This document shows, one piece after another, positions 1 to 5,315 of a stretch of DNA of 5,507 nt (within the stretch, counting starts at the first letter, position 1; each line of letters opens with the position of its first letter). The translations under genes were made by a program, and so were the position numbers. The notes below the pieces were generated by a model that made no database searches, was not told where the DNA came from, and saw nothing but the letters and a program-made list of their open reading frames with translations. The DNA comes from Bacteroidota bacterium (GTDB lineage Bacteria > Bacteroidota > Bacteroidia > Sphingobacteriales > Sphingobacteriaceae). The stretch spans positions 1-5,507 of the forward strand of contig JAEYZM010000003.1 of the NCBI GenBank assembly GCA_023427985.1, given 5' to 3'.

Positions 1-13
1 ACTCGACCTTTTT

Positions 14-1195
14 TCATTTAAACGCATTCAATCCTGTCACATCCATACCCGTAATTAATAAGTGTATGTCGTGTGTTCCTTCGTACGTAACAACCGATTC
101 TAAATTCATCATGTGGCGCATGATTGGATATTCTCCAGTAATACCCATGCCGCCTAACATTTGACGAGCATCACGTGCAGTGTTTAATGCTACTTCAACT
201 GAATTTCTTTTTGCCATTGAAATTTGAGCAGCAGTTGCACGATTCTCAGATTTCAATACACCTAATCTCCAATTTAATAATTGTCCTTTAGTGATTTCTG
301 TAATCATCTCAGCCAATTTCTTTTGTTGCAATTGGAAACCACCGATAGGTCTGTCGAATTGTACTCGCTCTTTAGAATATCTCAAAGCAGTATCGTAACA
401 ATCCATTGCAGCACCTAATGCTCCCCAAGCAATTCCGTATCGAGCTTGATTCAAACATCCTAATGGACCTTTCAAGCCTTCTACGTTTGGTAAAATATTT
501 TCTTTAGGAACTTTCACATTGTCAAATACTAATTCGCCTGTTGCCGATGCTCTCAATGACCATTTATTATGCGTTTCAGGAGTAGAAAATCCTTCCATTC
601 CACGCTCCACAATTAAGCCTCTGATTTTACCATCTTCGCCCTTAGCCCATACTACTGCAATGTCTGCAAAAGGTGCATTCGATATCCACATCTTCGCTCC
701 ATTCAATATCACATGATCGCCCGCATCTTTATAGTTTGTTAGCATTCCACCAGGATTCGAACCATGATTCGGTTCCGTTAATCCGAAGCATCCCATGAAT
801 TCACCCGTAGCTAATTTTGGTAAATATTTTTTACGTTGTTCTTCTGAACCGTATGCATATATCGGATACATCACCAATGAGCCTTGTACCGATGCAGTGG
901 AACGTATACCAGAGTCGCCACGCTCTACTTCTTGCATGATCAATCCGTATGAAATATAATCCAATCCGCCACCACCATATTCCACAGGAATTGTTGGGCC
1001 AAATGCACCAATTTCTCCTAATCCTTTTATCAAATGCTTAGGAAATTCGGCACGTTGAGCATAGTCTTCAATGATCGGACTCACTTCTTTTTTAACCCAG
1101 TCGCGCACCGAATTTCTTACCAACTTATGTTCTTCCGTTAGTAATTCATCCAATAAATAATAATCAGGCGCTTCAAATAAATCTGTTTTAGCCAT
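14..1195 (-). CDS. gcdH: Glutaryl-CoA dehydrogenase (acyl-CoA dehydrogenase family)
   Basis: A 393-residue cytoplasmic flavoenzyme predicted to oxidise and decarboxylate glutaryl-CoA to crotonyl-CoA, passing electrons to ETF, in lysine/tryptophan-type catabolism. The three acyl-CoA dehydrogenase domains are visible in order: helical N-terminus (about 15-130), beta domain starting with CFGLTEPN (136-143), and C-terminal helical domain with QMLGGMGITGEYPIMRH (345-361). The catalytic base is the Glu of TYEGTHDIH (E372). The segment EVERGDSGIRS places E91 and R98 where human GCDH has Glu87 and Arg94, the glutaryl-specific pair (recalled from the family). The blocks SLRASATG and NQARYGIAWG also match GCDH. 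Length is normal for the family. I chose the ATG at 1195 over an in-frame GTG at 1225, because the extension adds ten unconserved residues and the GTG overlaps the putative -7 box. Other acyl-CoA dehydrogenase specificities are less likely. Confidence 0.93.
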   Translation of the reverse strand: MAKTDLFEAPDYYLLDELLTEEHKLVRNSVRDWVKKEVSPIIEDYAQRAEFPKHLIKGLGEIGAFGPTIPVEYGGGGLDYISYGLIMQEVERGDSGIRSTASVQGSLVMYPIYAYGSEEQRKKYLPKLATGEFMGCFGLTEPNHGSNPGGMLTNYKDAGDHVILNGAKMWISNAPFADIAVVWAKGEDGKIRGLIVERGMEGFSTPETHNKWSLRASATGELVFDNVKVPKENILPNVEGLKGPLGCLNQARYGIAWGALGAAMDCYDTALRYSKERVQFDRPIGGFQLQQKKLAEMITEITKGQLLNWRLGVLKSENRATAAQISMAKRNSVEVALNTARDARQMLGGMGITGEYPIMRHMMNLESVVTYEGTHDIHLLITGMDVTGLNAFK

Positions 1196-1204
1196 TGCTA
1201 TCTT

Positions 1205-1212
1205 TATATTTG
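1205..1212 (+). promoter_or_regulatory. Putative -7 box of the folB operon
   Basis: TATATTTG matches TAnnTTTG exactly on the plus strand and would start transcription near 1219, about 35 nt before the folB ATG at 1255. I see no good TTG at the -33 distance, so this side is less convincing than its divergent partner. The two -7 boxes are only 12 bp apart, so polymerases on the two promoters would compete. Confidence 0.45.
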
Positions 1213-1224
1213 TTATAATTGCCA

Positions 1225-1253
1225 CAAATGTAACAAAAAATCATATTGAACAA
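1225..1253 (-). promoter_or_regulatory. Putative Bacteroidota-type promoter of gcdH
   Basis: On the minus strand TACATTTG (1232-1225) matches the Bacteroidota -7 consensus TAnnTTTG exactly. A TTG (1253-1251) lies 18 nt upstream, where the -33 element belongs. The predicted transcript start is near 1218, giving a leader of about 20-25 nt before the ATG at 1195. The assignment rests on consensus and spacing only. Confidence 0.55.
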
Positions 1254-1254
1254 T

Positions 1255-1608
1255 ATGTACAGCATTAGACTCAATGGACTCGAATTTTATGCTTTCCACG
1301 GCTGGTATCAGGAAGAAAATCTAATAGGAAATAAATACATAGTAGATATTCATATCAAAGTGGAGGATTCGCAGATAAAACAGAACGATTTGAACAGCAC
1401 TGTGAACTACGAGCAAGTTTTCAACATTGTGAAAAATAGAATGAATATAAAATACAAATTGTTAGAAGATTTTGTAAAAGATGTATATGCCGATGTAGTG
1501 CTGGCCTATCCATTCGTACATTTTGTAGAAGTTTCCATCACCAAACCAAAAGTACCTATTGATCAAATGATAGGCGCATCGCAAGTTGTTTACTCCAATA
1601 CCTTATAA
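1255..1608 (+). CDS. folB: Dihydroneopterin aldolase
   Basis: A 117-residue cytoplasmic enzyme of folate biosynthesis that converts 7,8-dihydroneopterin to 6-hydroxymethyl-7,8-dihydropterin plus glycolaldehyde. It aligns by eye over its whole length with characterised aldolases: LEFYAFHGWYQEENLIG (residues 9-25), TVNYEQVF (49-56), KLLED (68-72) and SITKPKVPI (94-102). By that alignment the active-site residues are all present: E21, Y52, E71 and the catalytic lysine K97. The length is typical. The ATG at 1255 is preferred to an in-frame TTG at 1246, because homologues begin just before the IRLNGL strand. No Shine-Dalgarno is visible; the leader is A-rich. The gene downstream begins 6 bp after the stop codon, indicating an operon. 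Other pterin-pathway genes are not in the window. Confidence 0.95.
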   Translation: MYSIRLNGLEFYAFHGWYQEENLIGNKYIVDIHIKVEDSQIKQNDLNSTVNYEQVFNIVKNRMNIKYKLLEDFVKDVYADVVLAYPFVHFVEVSITKPKVPIDQMIGASQVVYSNTL

Positions 1609-1614
1609 ATTTTT

Positions 1615-3000
1615 ATGTACAAGAAAATAGATCAACACGATATAGATTTTTTTCAATCGATATGTCTTGTGATTGCCGATGTAGAAGCGCTTGGTAATTA
1701 TGCACACGATGAAACAGAAGATCTTGTCTTCATGCCCGAATTAGTTTTGATTCCAGATACATCGGAACAAATTTCAAAGATCATGAAATATTGCAGCGAA
1801 CATTTGATTCCAGTAACACCAAGAGCAGGCGGTACAGGCTTGAGTGGTGGTGCATTGGCTGTACACGGTGGTGTAATTTTGTCTATGGAGAAATTTAATA
1901 AATTGCAACACATCGACCTACAAAATTTACAAGCTACTGTTGAGCCAGGAATGATCACACAAGTTTTCATGGATGAAGTGGCGAAGCATGGATTGATGTA
2001 TCCAGTGGACCCTTCGAGCAAAGGTTCCTGTATGTTGGGTGGAAATGTTGCGGAATCATCGGGCGGGCCGAGGGCTGTGAAGTACGGCACGGTGCGCGAT
2101 TATGTGTTGAATTTGGAAGTGGTCTTGCCAAATGGCGAAATTATTTGGACGGGTGCCAATACATTGAAGTATGCATCGGGATATAATCTTACACAATTGA
2201 TGGTGGGCTCTGAAGGTACCTTGGGGATTGTTACGAAAATCGTTTTCAAATTGGTACCATCGGCACAACATAATTTATTATTACTTGCAAGTTTTCCTAA
2301 CGCAGAGAAAGCCTGCGAAGCTGTATCAGGAATTTTTCGTGCAGGTATCTGTCCATCGGCCTTGGAATTTATGGAGAAAGATGGGGTCGACTGGGTAGTG
2401 CAACATGAAGGATTGAATTTTGTTCGCAAAGAAAATATTGAAGCGTATCTCTTAATTGAAGTAGACGGAAATGAGTTGGAACAATTGTATAAGGATTGTG
2501 AATTGATCACAGAAGTGTTGTATAATTTCGAAGTGGATGAAGTGTTGTTTGCCGACTCATCGGCACAAAAAGAAGAATGGTGGAGGATGAGAAGAAACAT
2601 GGCGCATTCTGTGAAAGCGCATTCGGTCTATAGAGAAGAAGATACTGTGGTGCCACGTGCTGCCTTGCCAGCATTGCTAAAAGGAGTGAAGCAAATCGGA
2701 GAAAAATATGGATTTCAGTCGGTATGCTACGGACATGCGGGCGATGGAAATTTGCACATCAATATTTTGAAATCGAACATGAGCGATGTTGCATGGATGA
2801 ATGAACTTCCAAAAGGTATTACCGAAATTTTTGAATTAACAACTGCATTAAACGGAACAATTTCTGGCGAGCACGGCATCGGCTATGTTCAAAAAAATTA
2901 TATGCCAATCAAATATTCTGCTGCACATCTTGCATTGTTGAAAGGGATAAAGAATGTGTTTGATCCGAATGGGATTTTGAATCCGGGGAAAATAGTTTAG
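1615..3000 (+). CDS. GlcD-type FAD-linked D-2-hydroxyacid dehydrogenase
   Basis: A 461-residue FAD enzyme of the VAO/PCMH family (FAD_binding_4 plus FAD-oxidase_C). The N-terminal FAD domain covers about residues 38-215, with PVTPRAGGTGLSGG (66-79), GGNVAESSGGPRAVKYGT (142-159) and GSEGTLGIVT (198-207). The C-terminal domain carries HAGDGNLH (374-381), SGEHGIG (417-423) and the terminal FDPNGILNPGK (449-459). H374, H381 and E419 correspond to the metal/substrate site of D-lactate and D-2-hydroxyglutarate dehydrogenases (family knowledge). It should oxidise a D-2-hydroxyacid such as glycolate, D-lactate or D-2-hydroxyglutarate; which one cannot be read from the sequence. No GlcE or GlcF partner and no Fe-S domain is present here, so it appears to act alone or with a distant electron acceptor. 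It is intact and co-transcribed with folB (6-bp gap). Confidence 0.9.
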   Translation: MYKKIDQHDIDFFQSICLVIADVEALGNYAHDETEDLVFMPELVLIPDTSEQISKIMKYCSEHLIPVTPRAGGTGLSGGALAVHGGVILSMEKFNKLQHIDLQNLQATVEPGMITQVFMDEVAKHGLMYPVDPSSKGSCMLGGNVAESSGGPRAVKYGTVRDYVLNLEVVLPNGEIIWTGANTLKYASGYNLTQLMVGSEGTLGIVTKIVFKLVPSAQHNLLLLASFPNAEKACEAVSGIFRAGICPSALEFMEKDGVDWVVQHEGLNFVRKENIEAYLLIEVDGNELEQLYKDCELITEVLYNFEVDEVLFADSSAQKEEWWRMRRNMAHSVKAHSVYREEDTVVPRAALPALLKGVKQIGEKYGFQSVCYGHAGDGNLHINILKSNMSDVAWMNELPKGITEIFELTTALNGTISGEHGIGYVQKNYMPIKYSAAHLALLKGIKNVFDPNGILNPGKIV

Positions 3001-3006
3001 TTTGCT

Positions 3007-3026
3007 ATCCCGATAGCTATCGGGAT
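3007..3026. repeat. Perfect 20-bp palindrome after the folB operon
   Basis: ATCCCGATAG is followed directly by its reverse complement CTATCGGGAT, 6 bp after the stop codon of the FAD dehydrogenase. As RNA it gives a stem of about 8 bp with an AGCT loop. No T tract follows, so it is not a canonical intrinsic terminator, although it could protect the 3' end of the transcript or stop transcription weakly. It is much more GC-rich than its surroundings. I have an impression, not checked, that this word is common between genes in Bacteroidota genomes, which would make it a dispersed repeat. Confidence 0.7.
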
Positions 3027-3027
3027 G

Positions 3028-3163
3028 CTAGTGTGCTAATACTTTAGTTTTAGTGGATAGTGGATAGGGTTAGTATGCTAGTTTGCTAATATGTTAGTTA
3101 TAGTTTATAGTTTATAGTTTCTAATTTCTAATTTCTAATTGATAGTGTTTAGTAAATAGTATT
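3028..3163. repeat. Degenerate period-7 TAG/TAA array
   Basis: TAG or TAA recurs 19 times between 3029 and 3159, at steps of 6-8 nt. The steps are exactly 7 nt for the last nine units (3101-3163). Sub-blocks are nearly perfect, such as TAGTTTA twice and then TTTCTAA three times. A larger imperfect duplication is superposed: 3025-3054 and 3075-3104 agree at 26 of 30 positions. Because 7 is not a multiple of 3, the array places stop codons in every plus-strand frame. No ORF or RNA gene is visible in it. Confidence 0.75.
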
Positions 3164-3240
3164 CCTGCTATAATTTAAATGCTGCGAAGAATGTGAATCA
3201 TTAAGTTTCTGTCTTTTTGTCGCACACATTTGCTCTGATT

Positions 3241-3255
3241 AAGACATATTGTCTT
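3241..3255. promoter_or_regulatory. Inverted repeat upstream of hsp20, possible operator
   Basis: AAGACA and TGTCTT flank a 3-nt spacer in the AT-rich region 3164-3326, about 70 bp before the hsp20 start. A near-consensus -7 element (TA, three bases, then TTTG; 3266-3274) lies just downstream, so a repressor bound here would cover its -33 region. I cannot identify a regulator. The rest of 3164-3326 shows no gene. Confidence 0.3.
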
Positions 3256-3326
3256 TAAAATCTCTTAAATTTTGCTTTGGTATAGCGCTTGAAGAAATCT
3301 ATTCGTAACAAAAAATAGAAAAGATT

Positions 3327-3776
3327 ATGACACTAGTAAAATTTAAAAACGGAAATTATTCGGATAAAATGTTTTATAAAATGTTAAATCCTATGTTCAG
3401 TGATGTATTCAACGATTTCTTTAATCAAGGTATTAATGGAATCAATCATCGATTACCTGCGGTGAATATCTCAGAAAATGCTGATGCTTTTAAAATAGAA
3501 TTAGCTGCACCTGGAATAAGCAAAGAAGATTTTAAAATCAATTTAGAAAAAGATGTGATATCAATTTCTACTGAGAAAAAACAAGAAACTAAGGAAGAAA
3601 ATACGCAATATACACGCAAAGAATTTTCGTATCATTCTTTTAAACGCTCTTTTACTTTACCAGAAAATGCGAACAAAGAAGACATCAAAGCAGAGTACAA
3701 AGATGGTGTTTTGCATATTGCTATTCCAAAAATAAAAGCAACACAAGAATTAGTGAAAGAGATATCTGTTCAATAA
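3327..3776 (+). CDS. hsp20: Small heat-shock protein, Hsp20/alpha-crystallin family
   Basis: A 149-residue ATP-independent holdase that binds unfolding proteins in the cytoplasm. The N-terminal arm (1-42) is rich in Phe and Met (MLNPMFSDVFNDFF), as is usual for substrate binding. The alpha-crystallin domain follows (about 43-135), with PAVNISENADAFKIELAAPG near its start, a charged Lys/Glu-rich loop (84-98), and the signature A122-x4-G127-V-L in AEYKDGVLHIAIPK. The tail ends in ISV (146-148), a plausible form of the I-x-I/V motif that anchors oligomers. The ATG at 3327 has a purine-rich leader (GAAAAG). The gene is probably monocistronic: it has its own 326-bp upstream region and a hairpin downstream. 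No CIRCE element or RpoH-type promoter is seen. Confidence 0.95.
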   Translation: MTLVKFKNGNYSDKMFYKMLNPMFSDVFNDFFNQGINGINHRLPAVNISENADAFKIELAAPGISKEDFKINLEKDVISISTEKKQETKEENTQYTRKEFSYHSFKRSFTLPENANKEDIKAEYKDGVLHIAIPKIKATQELVKEISVQ

Positions 3777-3778
3777 TT

Positions 3779-3813
3779 AATTGAAAATTAAGAATTAAAA
3801 ATTAAGAGTTAAG
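3779..3813. repeat. Period-7 AATTAAG-like array after hsp20
   Basis: Five consecutive heptamers (AATTGAA, AATTAAG, AATTAAA, AATTAAG, AGTTAAG) begin 2 nt after the hsp20 stop codon and end exactly where the terminator stem begins. The register is the same 7 nt as in the array after the FAD dehydrogenase, but the word is different. Confidence 0.7.
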
Positions 3814-3856
3814 AACTGTGTAGTGCTATTTGCAAATGATAACGCTACACAGTTTT
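3814..3856 (+). terminator. Intrinsic terminator hairpin of hsp20
   Basis: AACTGTGTAG (3814-3823) pairs perfectly with CTACACAGTT (3845-3854). A G-T wobble and a G-C pair extend this to a 12-bp stem around a 17-nt loop. The stem runs into TTTT (3853-3856), a short U tract. The loop contains the palindrome ATTTGCAAAT (3828-3837). It starts 37 nt after the hsp20 stop and is the only strong hairpin between hsp20 and the next gene. Confidence 0.7.
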
Positions 3857-3865
3857 CAATCGCAC

Positions 3866-3921
3866 TACGCTGTACGCAATACACAATACGCTGTACGCAA
3901 TACCCCATTCGAAATTCTGCA
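3866..3921. repeat. Period-7 TACGCTG/TACGCAA array
   Basis: Six heptamers all starting TAC (TACGCTG, TACGCAA, TACACAA, TACGCTG, TACGCAA, TACCCCA; 3866-3907) are followed by two TTC-starting heptamers in the same register. The TACGCTG-TACGCAA pair occurs twice, 21 nt apart. Unlike the other period-7 arrays, its repeated words carry no stop codon. Confidence 0.7.
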
Positions 3922-3936
3922 CCTAATTCCCCCGTC

Positions 3937-3971
3937 TTAATACTTAATACTTCGTACTTAATACTTCTATA
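3937..3971. repeat. Period-7 TTAATAC array
   Basis: TTAATAC, TTAATAC, TTCGTAC, TTAATAC and TTCTATA follow one another without gaps, ending about 30 bp before the -7 box of the next gene. This is a third distinct heptamer word within 200 bp. Confidence 0.65.
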
Positions 3972-4001
3972 AAGGTATTTTCACAATTAATAACTTTTCT
4001 T

Positions 4002-4009
4002 TACGTTTG
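4002..4009 (+). promoter_or_regulatory. Putative -7 box of the beta-barrel protein gene
   Basis: TACGTTTG matches TAnnTTTG exactly and predicts a start of transcription near 4015, with a leader of only about 10-15 nt before the ATG at 4028. A TTTT at 3978-3981 sits 20 nt upstream as a poor -33 element. The site overlaps the in-frame TTG at 4007, which argues against that TTG as a translation start. Confidence 0.45.
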
Positions 4010-4027
4010 AATTCAAAATTCAATGTC

Positions 4028-4582
4028 ATGATGAATAGCTTAAAATCCCGAGCAAGATTATTATTATGTATTTTTATTTTAGTAATTAGTTTAAACCATG
4101 TTAAAGCACAGGGCGGATTTTCTTGGGATAGAGTAGTGTTTGGTGGTAATTTTGGAGCAGGATTTTCTTCTAACGAATCATTAATTGCATTGTCGCCAAG
4201 TGTTGGATACCGATTTACGGAACGATTGACTGTAGGTACAGGTGTGATATATCAATACTACCGATTAAAAATTCCAGGTTTTGATTTCAAGTTTAATAAC
4301 TATGGTGGTCGATTATTTACTTCGTATCAATTAACAGATTTTTTAGTAGCACATGCCGAATACGAAAGTTTAAATTTAGAGTATGTGAAAATTAGTCCAG
4401 CAGGAGCTGTCGATGGAACTGGAAGAAGAACAATTAACAGCACCTTAGTTGGTGGAGGTTACCGACAAATGTTAGGTAGAAACAGTGTTGTGGATATTTT
4501 ATTACTTTATAACTTAACCGAGACACCATACACACCGTACACAAATCCTATAATTCGTGTAAACTTTGGAATAGGTTTATAA
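4028..4582 (+). CDS. Small exported beta-barrel-like outer membrane protein
   Basis: A 184-residue protein that I do not recognise by name. A signal peptide is clear: basic start (KSRAR, 6-10), hydrophobic core LLLCIFILVISL (11-22), and likely cleavage after VKA (residue 27). The mature part is about 157 residues of alternating polar/apolar strands broken by short turns, rich in Gly, Tyr and Phe: VVFGGNFGAGF, LSPSVGYRF, LTVGTGVIYQYYRL, YGGRLFTSYQL, VAHAEYESL, STLVGGGYRQM, VVDILLLYNL. The last strand, IIRVNFGIGL, runs to the C-terminus as in outer-membrane barrels. This suggests a small barrel of about eight strands; function is unknown. The cysteine lies inside the hydrophobic core, so it is not a lipoprotein. 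The ATG at 4028 is preferred to a TTG at 4007; 4031 is also possible. It converges with yajQ. Confidence 0.8.
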   Translation: MMNSLKSRARLLLCIFILVISLNHVKAQGGFSWDRVVFGGNFGAGFSSNESLIALSPSVGYRFTERLTVGTGVIYQYYRLKIPGFDFKFNNYGGRLFTSYQLTDFLVAHAEYESLNLEYVKISPAGAVDGTGRRTINSTLVGGGYRQMLGRNSVVDILLLYNLTETPYTPYTNPIIRVNFGIGL

Positions 4583-4605
4583 TTCTTTATTGAGAATAAA
4601 ATTAT
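4579..4605. terminator. AT-only hairpin between convergent genes, possible terminator
   Basis: ATAAT and TTTATT (split by a 2-nt bulge) pair with AATAAA and ATTAT around a GAG loop, giving 11 A-T pairs. The structure starts one base before the stop codon of the barrel gene. It lacks GC pairs and a long T tract, so it would be a weak terminator. Its position between convergent genes is the main support. Confidence 0.3.
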
Positions 4606-4630
4606 TTAAACATATCCCAACTTTCAATCA

Positions 4631-4662
4631 ACGATCACACGAACCTACGAGCATACGAACTA
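4631..4662. repeat. Period-8 ACGA array overlapping the yajQ stop codon
   Basis: ACGA recurs at 4631, 4639, 4647 and 4655, exactly 8 nt apart, with variable 4-nt fillers (TCAC, ACCT, GCAT, ACTA). The last filler supplies the CTA that is the TAG stop of yajQ on the minus strand. In the yajQ sense the unit ends in TCGT and follows the stop codon directly. Confidence 0.6.
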
Positions 4663-5151
4663 GCTTCTCATATTTATGAACTGCAATGGTGTATCCCAGC
4701 TCTCTGATCGCAATAATTGGATGGTCGATTGCAAATCGTCAATTTTTTTTCCACTTACTCGAATTTGATCATTCATAATTTGCGCGTCGACTTTTAACTT
4801 AGAATCTTTAATTTTTTTGATGATTTTTTTTGATAATTCTTTATCGATTCCTTCTTTAATTTTCACTTCTTTTCGAATCATATTTCCAGATGCAATTTCT
4901 TCTTTCCCGAAGTCGAGACACGAAGGGTCAATCTGCTGTTTCATAACCCTGGCAATGATTACGTCGCGTATCGCTTTAATTTTCATGTCGTCTTCTGTGA
5001 GAATATTTATCGTATTTGTCTTCTTATCTAAATCGATTTCTGTTTTCGATCCATTGAAGTCGTATCGATTTACAATTTCTTTTTTTGCATTGTTAATTGC
5101 GTTGTCTAAAAGTTGTTGATCAACTTTACTTACTATGTCAAATGTTGGCAT
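4660..5151 (-). CDS. yajQ: YajQ family nucleotide-binding protein (UPF0234)
   Basis: A 163-residue cytoplasmic protein matching Escherichia coli YajQ almost end to end by eye: MPTFDIVSKVD at the start, NRYDF (28-32), KIIKKIKDSKLKVDAQI in the middle of the second half, QIRVSGKKIDDLQ, and the closing PLQFINMR. The length is that of the family. YajQ proteins bind nucleotides, and some (in Xanthomonas and Pseudomonas) act as cyclic di-GMP effectors; a role in this organism is not established. It is highly Lys-rich. The gene is transcribed alone on the minus strand and is divergent from the H1-like gene. I see no perfect TAnnTTTG promoter for it; TACATTTA (5211-5204) is the nearest. Its ATG overlaps a DnaA-box-like 9-mer. 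Confidence 0.95.
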   Translation of the reverse strand: MPTFDIVSKVDQQLLDNAINNAKKEIVNRYDFNGSKTEIDLDKKTNTINILTEDDMKIKAIRDVIIARVMKQQIDPSCLDFGKEEIASGNMIRKEVKIKEGIDKELSKKIIKKIKDSKLKVDAQIMNDQIRVSGKKIDDLQSTIQLLRSESWDTPLQFINMRS

Positions 5152-5159
5152 GTGGATAA
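5151..5159 (-). promoter_or_regulatory. Perfect DnaA-box 9-mer at the yajQ start
   Basis: On the minus strand TTATCCACA equals the strong DnaA-box consensus, its last base being the A of the yajQ ATG. It borders a very AT-rich tract (5160-5315). No second box is visible, so it may be chance or a lone DnaA site for regulation or titration, not an origin. Confidence 0.25.
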
Positions 5160-5195
5160 CTTTTTAATAAATATTTTTTTTTTATAAATTAATTT

Positions 5196-5203
5196 TAAAT
5201 TTG
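5196..5203 (+). promoter_or_regulatory. Putative -7 box of the H1-like gene
   Basis: TAAATTTG matches TAnnTTTG exactly. Transcription would start near 5210 and give an unusually long, A-rich leader of about 105 nt. The -33 region is a T tract without TTG. The leader contains ATATCGA twice (5235-5241 and 5246-5252), 11 bp apart, which also gives short inverted arms TCGAT/ATCGA. Confidence 0.4.
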
Positions 5204-5315
5204 TAAATGTATTGTTTTACAGGATGAAAAAAAAATATCGATGTGATATCGACAAAAAAATATAAATCATCAAAAACCAAAAACAATTAATTTTTAAAAC
5301 TTAAAACAAAAAAAC

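Noticed and set aside
519..716. Plus-strand open frame inside gcdH
   Set aside because: It lies wholly antisense to a well-conserved enzyme and shows no recognisable protein features.
1698..2600. Three minus-strand open frames inside the FAD dehydrogenase gene
   Set aside because: They are antisense to conserved motifs of an intact enzyme, are compositionally odd and overlap one another; they are shadow frames.
3025..3104. 30-nt imperfect duplication as insertion-sequence ends
   Set aside because: The copies are direct, overlap the period-7 array and enclose only 20 bp; no transposase or target duplication is present.
3028..3163. Possible CRISPR array
   Set aside because: The units are about 7 nt and degenerate, with no 25-40-nt repeats, no unique spacers and no cas genes.
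3288..3293. CTTGAA resembling the -35 of a heat-shock sigma-32 promoter before hsp20
   Set aside because: No matching CCCCAT-type -10 follows at the right distance, and Bacteroidota are not known to use RpoH.
4028..4120. Lipoprotein signal in the barrel protein
   Set aside because: The only cysteine lies inside the hydrophobic core, with residues unlike a lipobox; an Ala-type cleavage after VKA fits better.
4817..5119. Plus-strand frame opposite yajQ with a hydrophobic look
   Set aside because: Its Phe/Ile/Ser richness is simply the complement of the Lys-rich yajQ codons; yajQ itself matches its family end to end.
5160..5315. Chromosome origin of replication
   Set aside because: The tract is AT-rich, but only one DnaA-box-like 9-mer is present, with no cluster and no dnaA, dnaN or other origin-linked gene nearby.
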